Assembly: GCF_003265705.1 (NCBI RefSeq)
Contig: NW_020312904.1
Coordinates: 3,567,140-3,631,139 of the forward strand
Source of the DNA: Callorhinus ursinus
Taxonomy: Eukaryota; Chordata; Mammalia; Carnivora; Otariidae
Direction of reading: 5' to 3'
DNA length: 64,000 nt
Each line of letters starts with the position of its first letter. Position 1 is the first letter of the stretch. Below are positions 11,137 to 23,935 of this stretch, in pieces. The notes beneath the pieces are model-generated. The model did not search any database, was not told where the DNA came from, and was given only the letters and a program-made list of their open reading frames with translations. Position numbers and translations under genes: made by a program.

Positions 11137-11150
11137 AACCCTCCCGTTTT

Positions 11151-14100
11151 CTGCCTTGGCCTGTCGCTGTGGGTGGTGAGTCTCAGTGCTTCAGGCCCCT
11201 TCTGTCCCCGCCTGCCCTTCCTGCCGGGCCTGCCACACTACTCCGAGCTTGCCCTTCTTAGCAGCAACTGCAACCCCCGAGCCAGGCGGACAAGGCTGTC
11301 CGTGTATGCGGGTGTAACTGGGAGGCGCCCCTCCTTCCCCGTCATGTACACAAAGCCCTGTGGGGTCCTACAGAGCAGGAGCCCGACCCATCCGCAGTGA
11401 CGGCGGATCAGGGGAGACCCCTCACAGAAGGTGGCCTCCGACCTGGGCCCTAAAGAATGTGCTGGGGAGAGTGGCGTTCTTGGCTGAGGGGCAGCCGTAG
11501 GGCGGGCAGGGGGCCCGGGGAGCTGCAGTGGGAGGTGAGGTCACAGTGGTGGTAGCACAGCCCCAGGCCTGGGGAGCCACGGGAGGGCAGGTCTCAAGCA
11601 GGGCAGGGATGAGCTGCTTCACCCGCGCTAAGGAGGGCCCCTGGGTATGAGTGCACCGAGCAGGGGAACCGGGGGGGCGGGGGTGGGGAGGCTGGTCCTG
11701 CCGCCCATGTCCGATGCGGGTGGGGCTGAGGACAGGGGACGGGTTTCCCTGAGGCAGGACCCACAGGGTGGATGGGGGGCAGAGTGTGGCAGAGGGGGTG
11801 CCGTCAGCACACTTGGAGGCTGGGCCTGCGGTAGTAGCTGCAAGTAGGTCACTCCTCCCTGCCCCCCCGCCCCCCACCGTCTAGCACTCAGTGCAGCACT
11901 TGGTGCTGAGGTGGTGCCCAGGAAACACCCTCTTGGATGGTCGGATGGTGGCTCCTGTGTCGGTCCCAGCGAGGCCCATCGACCTGGTCAGGACCCACGG
12001 GCCCAGTGGTTGGCCCCAGGTGTGCCGGCCCCCAGTGCGCGTGGGTGGGCACAGGGTGGGCTAGGGGGCTGGGTGATTTCCTGACTCCTTGACTCAGGTC
12101 TGCCCAGGGTGACGTCACTGCTGGCGGGGAGCACCGGGAATTTCCAGGTGCTGCCGACACGCCCCCCTTTGGAAGGAGCCCACGTCTACCACCTGCCACA
12201 CCCCCTTCCTCCCTGGGGGCCCGTCCTGTGGGTCATCCACCCATGTCAGGCCCCACGGTGGGCTCGAGTGCCACACCTATGGGCCAAGCCCCCCTCACAG
12301 CCCTGGCAGAGTCATTGCCCCCCTTGGTGGCACTGCCCGTGGTGGAGCACGATGCCTACACCCATGACACAGGCTAGGGCACCAGCAGCCAGCCTGTGGG
12401 GGGGGGGTGCCAAGGAGGTGCCAAGGAGTACACATCGGGGAGCCTGGGGGGCACGGAGTCAGCAGCCTGGTTCTGGTTGCTCACTCTGTGCCCAGTAGCT
12501 CAGCACAGGACGTGGGGGACCCCAAGTTATGCCAGGTCAAGCCTGCTGTTGGTCATTGTCTGGGGAGGGGTGCTGGGCAGAGGGCTGAGAGCTGCCCCGG
12601 GGCTCCCGTGTGTCTTCTGTCGCAGACCCTGCCTGCCTGGCCTTGCGATCAGGCAGGGCTTCACTCCAGGCCGTGGCTGGAGCGGTGGTTGGAGGGTGGA
12701 CTCCCCCACCCCCCTTCCATTATCTCCTAACGGCAGCTCCAGGAGCCAAGAGGCAGGGAGTGAGGTGTGATGATTGCATTGCTGGGGACGTCCTCCTTGT
12801 TGCCCAGCGTCTGCCCCAGGGTACCTGGGCCGCAGGTTGTTTGCCAGCCCCTTCTAGAGGAGTGGAGAGAGCCGAGGGTTCCAGGCGAGTCTGAGTGTGA
12901 GCCCAGAGCGACCCCTGGCTCCCTCTCACTGCCTTCCTTCAGAGGTGGACATTCCTGCAGGGGGAGGAGGAGGAGAGCAACAGGGGGAGGTTGAGGAAAC
13001 ACGTCCTTAGGGCCTGGGGCAGAGCCCAGAAGTGGGGAGAAAGGCCGCAGGGCTGGGTCCTCCTCTTGGCGCTGATACCTAATCCCTGCTAGGTGTCTGT
13101 GTGGCCTCGGACGAGAGGTGGAGGCTGGCTGCGGAAGGCAGGGGTGGTGCTCAGGACTCCGGGCCACTTAGTGAGGGCATGTGGTGGGAGGCGGGATTGC
13201 TGAGCCCAGGGAGGGGTTCTGAAGGTGCAAGCCCCCATAACCGCTCGCCACATCATGTGGCTCATCACAGCCAAGACTAATGAAGGGCGGAGCGGGCTGC
13301 TCCTGGGGCGGGGGAGTGAGCACCCTGTCCCATAAAGCATCCTAGCCAAGGCAGTTGGCTGGGGTGCCCTGGTGGCCCAGGAATTCTCAGAGGGAGCAGT
13401 GGGATGCTTAAAAAGTGACGTGGGTGGTGAAGGAGCCTTGCCTGGGGTGCTCTGGCCCAGAGGGGTCCCCAGGTTTGGTGAGAGCAGGGGGCAGGGCTGT
13501 AGAGCTGGGGAGAGCCTGGCTGGGGCTGGGCTCTGCTCTGAGGTGCCCCGTGGCCCAGGCAGGCCCCCACCTTCATCCGTTCCTGGAAAGGGGTCCCCCA
13601 GGATGCTGGCCTGAGGCCAGGTCCCGGGACTGGGAACTCAGCCCTGCTCTGCACTCTGCACAAGGTGATGGCCCGGTGTCCTCTGCTGACAGGGACTCAG
13701 CCCCTGCACCCACTGCTCAGACCGTGTCCAGAGTAGCCCGGAAGGCTGAGGTGCTGGCCGACCCATCAGGTTCCCAGACTCCCAGCCCGGCCATGGGCCA
13801 GATGCCGTGCCGGCTTCCTCCCACCTGTTCCCCTCGCCTGTCTGTCCATCCCTCTGTCCTGAGGTTTCAGGTTGCCGTCCTGGTCACCCAGGCCTGCAGG
13901 GTGCCCCGGTGTGACAGATCTGGGGCATCAGGGCCTAGGCCAAGGCCAGGTCTAGGGGTCTCCTCCCCTATGTGGCCTCAATTGTCATGCACCTTGTGGT
14001 GTCAGTGTCCACCCCTGTACCACGGGAAGTGAGGAGAAAGGCCAGGGGTAATTCTGGGAAGGTCCACAGAAATCGCAGGAAGTATGTTCATGGCCTGGCC

Positions 14101-15915
14101 AGACAGGTATGGCCGAACCTCAGCCCCCAGCAGCCTCCTCAGGAGGCTGGCTTAGCTGTGACCATGTTGGGAGGGAGGACAGAGGGGAGACCAGGGGCAG
14201 GCTTCTCGGAGGAAGAGGCACCAAGCTGGGCCTGGAATCCTGCCTGGCTGCTGGAGGGGTCTGGGCACCTCTCTCCTTGCTGGTGAGTGTGGCCTGAAGT
14301 CAGGAGTGTCATGATGGGCCCTGGATGCCCAACAGAGGTCTGGAAGTTTCTGGGGTCAGAGGTCAATGACCTGCGGTTTTGTGGTCACAGGGAGCGGATG
14401 AGATTCTGGTTTCACTGACTTAACAGATGTGGGGGCTGGATGGACCCTCCGGACCCCGTGCCCCCTCTTCTGCAGCTCCCCGTGCCCCCCTGGCTGTGCT
14501 TGCCCACCTCTAGCAGCCTCAGCCCTGCCCAAGACCCCTGTCCACTGGGGTCCACTCCTGCTTTCTCCCAGGAGTGCCTGGTTTCCCTCCAGGGTGGGGT
14601 CCCAGAATGCCAGGCCAGGAATGCCAGCTATGTGGGGAGGGCGGGCGGTTGCCCGCCCGCCGGGGGCGCGAGGGAGCAGGCGGACGCTCCGCTCTCTTCC
14701 CCGGGAACACTGCGGGCAGTGAGCTGAGCGGGGCAGTGGGCTGGAAAGATTGCAGCAGGGAGGACCCATGGTGGAGGGAGCCAGCCTGCAGGAGCCCCAC
14801 CTGCGAGCAGGGGCTCTTCTCCCCATTGGACAGATGGGCAAACCGAGGCCAGTGAGAGTCAGCGGCCAAGCAGACCTCGAACACAGGACCCCAAGCCCCA
14901 AGAACCCTCTTTAGGATTCAGCCACAGGTATCGCTTTGGTCCCTCACTACACAGGCAGATGGGACACTGAGGCCTGGGCAGGGCAGGGAGGGGTAGAGGG
15001 ATGGCTTCCTTTGCCAGCTGGGCCCCTTCCTGCCTCCACCCTCTCTCGGCACCTCCACTGGGGAACCCCTGCCCACCAGCCATGCGGCTCCCTCTGGGCG
15101 TTCTCTGGGAGGCCCATTCCTCATCTGTAAAGTGAGGCCGGCAAGGTCCACCCTGAGTTGCTGCGGGGCAGGGGTGGGGGGGGTGGGGCAGGGTGGGGGA
15201 TACCACTCAGGGAGGGGGGTCATTTTGGCTTGTCCCTCCCCTGCAGGGCATCCCCCCACCCTTTCCAAGTTCTTCCCGCCCAGGCCAGTAGGGGGAGAAG
15301 CCATTGGCCAAAACAGGGCTGATCATCCCTATTTTCAGATGGGAAGACTGAGCCTCAGAACAGACCGTGAGGGCGGCCTTCCCCAGGCCCAGGCATGTCC
15401 CCAGGCCCCATGCTGCCCACTGAACAGGGCCGAGAGCCCCAGCAGGGGAGGGAGGTGAGCAGACTTAAGGAGCACCAGGAGGACAGGTGGGCTGAACGCC
15501 CCCGGGCCTTTGCAGTGGCCCTGTCCAGCTCTGCCCCATCTGTTCTGTGTCATCCTGTTCCACCCCACGGAGGAGGGCTGTGGGGACCCCGCTGGTGCCA
15601 AGCTCTGGCACTGTGCTGGTGGCTGGAGCGGTCTGCAGAGTGACCTGAGACCTGGAAGACATTCTTATCCCCATTTGACAGGCAGGAGCACTGAGGCTGC
15701 CACCAGCTGTGGCTCTCGGCACTCCCACCGGCTCCGGAGCAGAAGAGCCTCTTCCGGCCCACCTGTGGCTGGGAAGTTCTGGGCTGACCCCTGCCCACCT
15801 GAGAGAGAAGCTGGGGGGGGGGCATGGGGTGGGTGGTCGCGGGGGCCAGCTGCCATCTTCCTAGGTATTTGCCGAGTTACTTCCTGGACAAGTGGACCCA
15901 GGCCCGCCTCCCTGG
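11151..15915. other. Intron 1 sequence with old repeat debris
   Basis: GC-rich intron sequence. A MIR-like piece lies at 14818-14905 and shorter MIR-like pieces near 15325-15365 and 15655-15700. Positions 11420-11520 and 14200-14240 resemble the recurrent 'bulk-segregation' repeat described under findings. No gene recognised. Confidence 0.45.
14818..14905 (-). repeat. MIR fragment
   Basis: CCCCATTGGACAGATGGGCA, AACCGAGGCC, then CAAGCAGACCTCGAACACAG gives the MIR core and 3' part in minus orientation. It is old and lacks clear ends. Confidence 0.55.
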
Positions 15916-15919
15916 CTGA

Positions 15920-15992
15920 TCGCAGATAATTAGAACATTCTTCAAATATTTTGCCGGAGGATGCCCGAGAAGGAAGAATTATAAAGCGCCCG
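15920..15992. promoter_or_regulatory. Candidate conserved non-coding element
   Basis: A 70-base AT-rich island in GC-rich intron carries CAGATAATTAGAAC (homeodomain-type TAATTA), ATTCTTCAAATATTTTGCC and GAATTATAAAG. It does not look like any repeat I know. Motif content and contrast with the flanks suggest a regulatory element; this is inference. Confidence 0.35.
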
Positions 15993-18639
15993 GGGCCAGG
16001 AGCGTGGGCTGTAGGAGCTCTGGGCAGCTGGGCAGCCGGGGCCAGGGCCGGGGATGGGGCCCCAGAGGGAGACAGGGGATCTGGCCCAGGCCCGACCAGC
16101 CTGCCCCCACCTCCCAGGGCACTGGGGCTGGGCTGGGAGTTCATGTCCAAGGCCAGCTCAGGGCTGGGGTGGGTGCTGGGCCGTGTTGGGGATCCCTGCC
16201 CTGGGGAACTCATAGCTTGTGGGGGTGGATAAACCTTACCTTAAATGTCTTTAGAAAGGCCTGAGGGGATCAAGCACCGAGTCCTGGCCCCTTGGGGGGC
16301 GGGTGGGTGGAAAGGTCTCCAGGAGGAAGGGCTCGGCCGTGGGGAGGTCAGTGGGTCTGGAAGGAGAACGAAGGTACAAGGGCGGAGTGATGGAGGAGGA
16401 GCAATAAGGGGGTGCCTGGGGCTGACCTCATGGCTGACACACACATCCCTGACAGCTCAGGGCTGGGAGGGCTGGCTCAGGCTCCGGGGCTGCTGTCCAG
16501 CTCTGCAGGGCAGGGAGGTGGGTGGCCCAGAGGGCAGAGGCGGAGGGTGGGCTGCCCATGGGGAAGCCCTTTCTCATCACCGCTGACCTTCCTAGAAGTG
16601 GTACTCGCCACCTGAGCAGGGGGAGGGGGACCCAGGGAGGGGCAGAGGTCCCCCAGTGGCCCCCCTCTGGTTCCTGTGGCTTATGGGGGAGGGGGCTGGG
16701 ATGTTGAGGTCCAGCAGGCTCCGTCATGAGGTCTGAGTTCTGGGAAGCACTTGGATACTGCGTCTTCCCCATGGAGGGCTGCCCCGGTCCTGGCCTTAGG
16801 AACATTCCCAGGATTCTGTGGTTGGTTCGGGGCAGGGGCTGCCCCAGCCCAGAAGCCTGGGAGTGGGGGTGGGCTGCATTACAGCTGGTGCTCAGTCCAG
16901 AGAGTAGGTGCAGAAGAGGAGCTCGGGCTGGGCTGGGTAGGGGGCCCTGATGTGGGGGGGGGGGGAATTCCCCCTCCACTGGGGCATCTCTATCCTGGCC
17001 TGTGGTTTGTGGGGTCGGTTGCTGGGGAATTTGTATAGAGAAATGGGACTGAGGTGGAGTTGCCTGGGTCCTGCGGCCTCCTCAGGACACACGGCCACAT
17101 CGGTGCCCATAGTTTTAGGGCCCTGTGCACAGATCAGATGGCACGAGGCTTCCTCGGGGTCTGAGAGGCTGGTCTGCCACGTGGTCCTGGGCTTGTGATG
17201 ACAGCATTTCTCTCTGGCTCTTTAAATAAAAAAGGCACAACTTGTCCAGTCCCTGGTAATGCCAATGGATCAAAGCCCTTTTGAGGGCTACCTTGGGGTG
17301 GCTTTATCCCCACAGGCCCTGGACCCACTCTGCCCACCTCCCACGACTTGATGCGCTAGGCCTTCATATGGAAGGCTGACATTTTCTCAATCATACGTAA
17401 AATGGGAATAAAAGCTAATTTTTAATCAACCTGTAGCAGTCTAAGTGAAGGCGGGGGTATGCTATGAGTGCCCCCAGCTGCCTGCCCACCCAGCCCGCAG
17501 CCCCCCGGGCCACTGAGGATGTCTCAGCTGCATCTTGCTCCCTGTGCCAGCTGGGGTAGCTGTCCCTGGAAGGGGCCCCCTCAGCAGGTGTGAATGCTTC
17601 CATTCGTGCGTTCCACTCATTCACTCTGCCCTTCTTTCATTCGCTCATTCCGTGATGACCACTGAGGGTCGGGGCCCAGAGTGGAGCACAGTGGGGGATG
17701 AGACAAGGCTTCCTGCCATCCTGGGGCCAGCAACAGGGCCGGGGGCTGGCCTGTTTGGAGAGAGTTCGTGACTCAGCCGCTGGCACGAATTGGGGTCCTC
17801 CTTCAGGAACCACTTGGTGAAGGCTCCCCGGTGTAGGTTGGCCCCCAGGGCAGCCTCCTGCCCTCCCTAGGGACCAGTGGGGGAGGCTGGCTCTCCAGGT
17901 AAACAAGTGAGCACCCCCTAATTATCTTTGAGGGTCAGGGACAGGGATGAGGAGGCACAGACGCGTCTGGGGTCAGGAAGTGTGGGTCCCAAACCTTGTT
18001 CCCTACCCTCCCTCCCTGAGCTGCTCAGCAAGTGGCTGGGCCTTTCTGGACCTCTGGTTCCCATTCTGAGGGAGCAGTAGAACAACAACAACGACGCCGA
18101 TAATAGTAATAATAATAAAACGCCTTCCCACTGAGGGAAACTCTCATCCCAGAATCCAGCACATGGTAGGCGTTCACTCGGCCTTGAGGCACTAACTCTG
18201 AATGGCGTGAGGGATTTAGGTTAGACACTTGGCTCCCGGGACAGGATTTGGAGGGTTGTGACCTCCTGAGTGAAGCAGCGGTGTCCTCTGTGGAGACGGG
18301 GGACGATAGGATGGCTCTAGTCCTGGGCACAGGGGGGACACTGGCTCCCCCATCTCTCTCCTCGCTGAGCCTCAGGGTCCCTGACTGTGAGGTCACCCAG
18401 ATATTGTTCCCCAAGGAAGTCAGTGGAGGGGGGCTGCCCCTTGGAGCCCCCAGGCCGGGCCTTGGCCAGAGTGGGGCTTGACCTAGACGAGGTCTTAACC
18501 AGATTTGGGCTGCACTCTGGCCCAGCCCAGCGCTGTCTGCAGGGGGTGGCTGGCCCAGCTCACAGTGGTCTCCACCAGCACCTGCTGCAGGAGAGGTTAG
18601 GACCCCCCAAGGCCCGGCACACACAGACAAGGCACGAGG
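15993..18639. other. Intron 1 sequence without recognised genes
   Basis: GC-rich intron sequence with a short CAA/TAA-rich simple repeat at 18081-18119 and a G-run at 16953-16965. A short AT-rich patch lies at 17218-17240 and 17395-17440. No gene or intact repeat recognised. Confidence 0.45.
18081..18119. repeat. Short (CAA)n/(TAA)n simple repeat
   Basis: AACAACAACAACGACG is followed by ATAATAGTAATAATAATAAA. It is an imperfect trinucleotide tract of about 39 bases. Confidence 0.8.
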
Positions 18640-19140
18640 GGATGACTGTTAACATTCATATTGTATTTCTTACGTGTATTTTCTTTATTTTAACTTTTAT
18701 AAGAAAACGCGAGAGTTTTCATTCTGATTTTGCCAGCCCTATGACGTTTTGTATTGCCACATTTTGCTTTCTTGTTGAGATATAACTTAGATAAAGTACA
18801 GAAATCTCGAGTGGACAGCTTGATGCGTTTTGACGTGTGTGGGCACTCACGTAAACCATTTCTCAGCTAGGGCTAGAGAACAGTCTGGAACCCAGCAGGC
18901 TCCCTCGGGCCCCCTCCCTGTCCGTGCCTCCGAGCTAAGGGTAACTTCTGACTTCTGGAGCTTATGTTCTCCTGCCTGGCTCTTCCGCTCGGCAGTGGGG
19001 GAGAGTCACTCACGTTGTCACACGTAAGCTCTTCGTAGCCTCCCACCGTGTGAATATGTCAACTCTGTCATCCTCCTGCTGATGGACACCCGAGTGGTTG
19101 TTCCAGCTTGGGCTGGAGACACCTGTGCATGCCCTGTGGT
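18640..19140 (-). repeat. L1 3'-end fragment, old, reverse orientation
   Basis: An AT-rich block within GC-rich intron. Phrases such as TTGTTGAGATATAACTTAGA, AAACCATTTCTCAGC and CTGATGGACACCCGAGTGGT correspond in order to the 3' region of old mammalian L1 elements read in reverse. It is heavily diverged, so the subfamily and limits are uncertain. Confidence 0.55.
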
Positions 19141-19429
19141 GAATGTGAGCACCAGCTTCCCCGGGGTGTCTAGACCCTGGACTGCATCTGCTGCGTCAGA
19201 AGGAAGGGCCGATCCAGGAATGAACCCAACTGTGGTGGGTGCAGTGGTGGGTGTGGACACCCACTGGCTTCCGAATTGCCCGTGTGGGCACTGGTCCTCG
19301 CGATAAGCACGCTGGTCCCTGATCCCCACAAGGGACTGCATCCCGGGGGCTCAGTGAATGGAGGTCAGTGATGGGTCCCCAGTGAGTGTTAATAATGGCC
19401 AACCTCGGTGACCTCTCGTCATCGGCCCG

Positions 19430-19550
19430 CATCATGTACTCCTCCCAGCAGCCCCGATGGACCGGTGTTATCAGGAGTCCCACTCCGCGCGTGTGGAAGC
19501 CAAGGCCCAGAAAGGTTAAGCAACTCACCAGAGGTCTCACTCACCTTCCC
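19430..19550 (-). repeat. MIR fragment
   Basis: The segment from CATCATGTACTCCTCCCAGC through GAAGCCAAGGCCCAGAAAGG to TTAAGCAACTCACCAGAGGT matches MIR in minus orientation, including the 'gaggttaagtaacttgccc' block. Confidence 0.55.
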
Positions 19551-20749
19551 ACCCTCTGCCCCACAGGGCTGCCCGGTGGGTGATGTGGTACCCGGCTAAT
19601 GTCATAGCAAGCGTCCCACCTTCCTGGCTTCTTCTGCACCATCTGTCGCCTGGCAGTGGTCACCTCGCCCCTCACCCTCTGGCATCCCCTAGTCCTAGAG
19701 GCAGCCCTGATCCCTTGGGGCCTCTGGCAGGTAGGAAGCTCTTTGTCTTGTCCCTCGGCGGGCCCTGCTGGCACCCCGTGCCCAGTGCCAGGAAACAACA
19801 GGGAAGCGCATCCCTGCAGGTCCTCTGCCAGCTTCGGCACCTCTGGTTGGAGATCAGTCCCCGGGGACAAGACAGGAGCCCCTTGTCCTGCAGGCTCCCT
19901 TCGTGGGGCTGGCCCAGGCCAGGGCTGAGGAACAGTTCCAGACTTTCAGCTTTGCCCGCTCCTCCGCGTCTTACCTTTGTCCCGAGGCCCCCGAATAGCG
20001 CAAGGAGATGAACCTGGAGCAGAATTTTCCACGGCAAAAGTCAGCGACTGAAACCGGAGCGGCCAGCCCGGCCTCTCTGTGCTCAGGGCCACTCGCAACC
20101 TCCCTGCTAGCTCTCCCGGGGCACCTGGTGGGCAGCTGCGGGCCGAGAAGCCACCCGGGGTTGTCTTGCTGCTTGGGGGTGAGAGCCAGGCTCACCCTGA
20201 GGGCGGCTTGCTGAGATGCCAAACTCGCTCCCAAACTGCCAATTATTCCAGGACGCAGCCTGCCCTCGCCCTCCTCCCCTGCTGCTCCTTGCCCCTCCTC
20301 CACTCCTCCCTGCTCCCCACTCCTCTCCCTCCCCCTAAGTCCCCTTGCCCTTCCCCCCCACCTTCCACCCTCCTTGCCCCTCCCCCAGATCACCAATTTC
20401 AAGTTACCATGTATTTTTGCCCCTTTCCACTCTGGTGGATTCCCTAACGAGGATTCCCATAACTGCAGCCCCCGCCTAACCCTCCAGGTGGAAGAAACAG
20501 TGTGGCCAAGGCTAGGGGTGTGGCTGGCAGGGCCAGGCCTTCTCAGGGAGGGCAGTGGTCAGACTCGCTGCGAGCGTGTGGGCCGTAGGGGAGGGAAGGG
20601 GCAGGGTGGCTGAGACCTCAAACTCCAGCAGTGGAAGCTGTCCATCAACCCGGAACTGAATTCGTGAGTGACCTTGGAGGATTTTGAGCAGGAGAAAGAT
20701 TTAAAGCTGTGTTTCAAGACGAAAAGGTGGGCATTGTTTCCCGCTCTAG

Positions 20750-20908
20750 GCTCTGGTGCTTGGTATGCCCCTGCTATGGGGCACCACGCTGCCTCTGCCT
20801 GAATTCTGGAATCAGGGACCGGGCTCTGAGCCTGGCTGTGCAGCCTCAGGCACGTCCCCTCGCCTCTCTGAGCTGCAGTCTGCACAGCTGCAACATGGGG
20901 ATGTAAGG
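20750..20908 (+). repeat. MIR element, near full core
   Basis: The order GAATTCTGGAATCAGGGACC, CTGGCTGTGCAGCCTCAGGC, CTCTCTGAGCTGCAGTCTGC, ACAGCTGCAACATGGGGATG is the canonical MIR reading direction (description of complaint, 'tgtgaccttgggcaag', 'cctcagtttcctc', 'aaatgggg'). Confidence 0.6.
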
Positions 20909-21279
20909 AGAGAGCCTTGAGACCCAGGGGAGGCCCGCGGGGTCTGCGGCTGGTGTTCAGAATGGGTGTATTTAAACTGTGAGTGGATAAACCCCCACAC
21001 TCTAAGGGAGACAGTTTCAAATTGACTTCTGAGTTAGCCATTTCTCAGTATTTATGTTCCTGGCACAAAATACTGTGTGACTGTCTTCTCCGACGCCTTT
21101 ACTTCACCTTTGGCCCGCACACGGGCTGCTGGGGGCTGGCTGGGGGCCCCCGTGCCCCCTGCTCCATCAGCTCCACGTGTCCTGGGAAAGCATACAAACA
21201 GGATTAGCTGGGCAAGGCCCTTCTTGTCCCCAGCTACCCATCCCACTGATGTCCAAGGTGCAGAAGTCCTGTGTATAGA

Positions 21280-22135
21280 TGGACTTTTTAAAAATTGTGT
21301 TTAAAATACACATAAAATTTGCCACTTTAACCATTTGAAAGTGTGTCACTCAGAGGGGTATAAGTGCATTCCCGATCACCTCAATTGGGCTGCATAACTT
21401 TGTCATCACACCTGCCAAGCCGGCGCTCCCGGTGCCTCCTCCCTGCAGCCCCAGGCGACCACGGGTCCACCTTCTGTCCTTTGCCGGACACTTCATGCAA
21501 ATGCAATCATCCAATGTGTAGTCTGTGTGTCTGTGTACTCAGCGTACTAGCTTTGAGGTTCCTCCATGGAGCATGGATCCATACTTCATTCCTGCTCATG
21601 ACCAAGTAGCATTCCATACATAGTATGGATAGACCACAGTCTGTCTGCCCCTTCCGCCCCTGGTGGACATCCGGGGTCTTTGCTCCTTCTGGCTCTTGTG
21701 GACAGTCTCTGTTTGAATACCTGTCTTCAGTTCTGGGCATAGACCAAGGAGTGGAATTGCTGGGACCTATGGTAATTCTATGTTTCACTTTTTGAGGAAC
21801 TTCCTGACTGTCATCCACGGTGGCTGCCCGCATTCCTGTTGGCGATGCACGAGGGCTCCGATTTCCGCACAGCCTGCCAACACCTGGCACTTTCTCTTGT
21901 TTTGACCAGGGGCATCTTAGCGCGTGTGAGGTGGCACCTCGCGGGTTTTGATTTGCATTTCCCTCATGAGTGAATTTAGGATCTTTTCACTTGATTGTTG
22001 GTCATTTACGGCTCTTTGGAGAAATACCTGTTCAAGTCCTTTGACCATGTTTAAATTGATTATCTTTTTGTTATTAAGAGGCGGGAGCTCTTTCAGACAT
22101 TATCTGAGTATTTACTCATTTGTTCAGTAACGCCA
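21280..22135 (-). repeat. L1 3'-end fragment (L1M-type), reverse orientation
   Basis: About 850 bases read as the reverse of the ORF2 end and 3' UTR of an old L1. Markers in order are CATAAAATTTGCCACTTTAA, AGTAGCATTCCATACATAGT, GAGTGGAATTGCTGGGACCT, TTTTGAGGAACTTCCTGACT, TTTTGATTTGCATTTCCCTC and TTCAAGTCCTTTGACCATGT. The reading frames are broken. The fragment sits in intron 1 opposite to WNT7B transcription. Confidence 0.85.
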
Positions 22136-23384
22136 CAAACAGTCATGGGCAGCTACAGGGGGCAGCCCTGGGAACCCCAGATTTAGCCGGGACCTGGCCC
22201 TGTCCTTAGGTGCTTGTGGTCTGCTGGGAAGGCTGTGAAAAGGGCCACAGTGGGAGCCCAGGGGTGAGGGTGGTACTCGAGAGACAGGTGCCCACCGTGT
22301 GCTTCCTCCATGCCTGGGGGCCAAGGGGTTTGAGCTCAGGGGACTTGCACTTGGGCACAAGGCAGGTAGAGTTTGCCGGACAGAAAAGGGAGAACGAACG
22401 GCATCCCGGGCAGAGGGACCAGCACAAGCAAAGGTGGCAGGGTGGTCGGAGGCCAGATCCCGGGAGGCCTCTGATTCTACACCAAGGAGCCTGGGGAGCT
22501 ATTGGATGGGCTTTGAGCAGGGGAGTGACATAGACCTGGGTGCTGGCGGGGGCTGGGAGTCTGCCTGGAGGCAGGAGACCAGGACTGTTTCGGCCCCTGG
22601 GGTCCATCCTCAGTCCACTGGGTCCCCCCATTCAGAACCCATTTGTCCAAGCTCCTACCCCCAACAGGGTTCTTACCCCAAGCAGTGGGGGGGGGGGCTC
22701 TGCAGCCTAGAGACTGCTGGAAGAATTTGGGAACGGGGAGCTTGCTTTTAGCATCCGGGATCCAAAGTGGGCTCCGTCCCGAGGCCTGGAGGCTGGTTCC
22801 CATCCATCTCAGTTCCCCGGGTCGGTTTTCTGAGCATCTACAATTACTTTGGGCTGAATTCCCCAGATTCCAGCCCACTCCCAGCCCAGCCCGCCCAGAG
22901 GCTCTTCTTCCATGCCAGCCTCGGGCATTTCTGCCCATTGTGCCCGTGGGAGACCCAGGGGGGTCTTGGCCAGATTAGTGAGTGGGGCGGGCAGGCCATG
23001 GGGATTGAGTGTCGCCGGGGGGCCCGGCTTGCAGCACGTGCTGTGGGCTCGCACCACACGGGGACTTTCCCAGCTGGCTGTGGGTGCTTGGCTGCCCTGG
23101 AAAAACACTGACTTGTTCCTCTCAAGAAAGGGGCTGGCGGCCAGTGGGCAGGAGCAGAGAACTCAGGGCACTGGGAGGCCAGGGCCGTGGATGTCAGCTT
23201 GGGGAGCCCCTGGTGGTCTCCCTCATCCCCACACTTTGTCCCTCACTAAGCCAGTCTGGTCTCTGGTTTGGAAGCCAGATGCCACTCTGAAACTCGGCTG
23301 TTTGCCCATAGGTTTGCCCAAACCAGCCCCCACCTCCTTCCCTACTTGCTGTCCACCCCCTCCTCTGGGTGCTCAAAACCAAAT
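22136..23384. other. Intron 1 sequence with an ancient interspersed repeat
   Basis: Positions 22375-22525 carry a decayed copy of a common mammalian interspersed repeat whose family I cannot name (GGCAGAGGGACCAGCACAAG, then TTGAGCAGGGGAGTGACATA). A G-run lies at 22687-22697. Otherwise nothing recognised. Confidence 0.4.
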
Positions 23385-23935
23385 AACTCGTGCCCCTTCT
23401 GTGGAAAATAGTTTGGTGGTTCCTCAAAAAGCTAAACAAACGGCCACATGACCCAGCAATTCCACTCCTAGGAATATGCCCCCCAAAATTGAAAACAGGG
23501 ACTCAGACAAAACCTTATATGCCCATGTTTGTAACAGATCTGTTCACAAGTGCCCAGAGGTGGTGGGAGCCCAATGTCCACTAACTGGTGAGTGGATACA
23601 CGGAAGGTGGTCCCTGCACGTGATGGAATATTACTCAGCCACAGAAGGGACGGAAACACGGACACCTGCCACAATGTGGCCGAACCTGGGAAACACGATG
23701 CGAAGTGAGAGCAGCCAGACACGGAAGGGCACATATTATGTGACTGCATCTCTATGGAAAAGCTAGAATCACAGATTCCCGGTTGCAGGGCCTGGGGGAG
23801 GGGAGAGAATCGGGAGTGCCTGCTGAGGGGCATGGGGTTTCATTTTGGGGGTGGTGAAAATATCTTGGAACATGACTAAGTGCTGCAGACTGTACCCTTC
23901 AAAATGGTTACCTGTACCGTAGGTCCCCTCAGAAA
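23385..23935 (+). repeat. L1 3'-end fragment, forward orientation
   Basis: The ORF2 end of an old L1 is recognisable in forward direction: GAAAATAGTTTGGTGGTTCC, TGACCCAGCAATTCCACTCC, TGGATACACGGAAGGTGGTC, GATGGAATATTACTCAGCCA, then a 3' UTR-like GGGGAGGGGAGAGAATCGGG. The frame is disrupted. It lies about 1.2 kb from an L1 piece of opposite orientation, so the two are likely separate insertions. Confidence 0.88.

Larger units (their letters stand above)
19141..21279. other. Intron 1 sequence with MIR pieces
   Basis: MIR fragments lie at 19430-19550 (minus) and 20750-20905 (plus). Positions 20255-20400 form a pyrimidine-rich tract (CTCC/CCTT). Just before it is CCAATTATTCC at 20239. No gene recognised. 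Confidence 0.45.

Noticed and set aside
23476..23766. Coding frame in the L1 block
   Set aside because: It is a broken remnant of L1 ORF2 near its 3' end, not a host gene.
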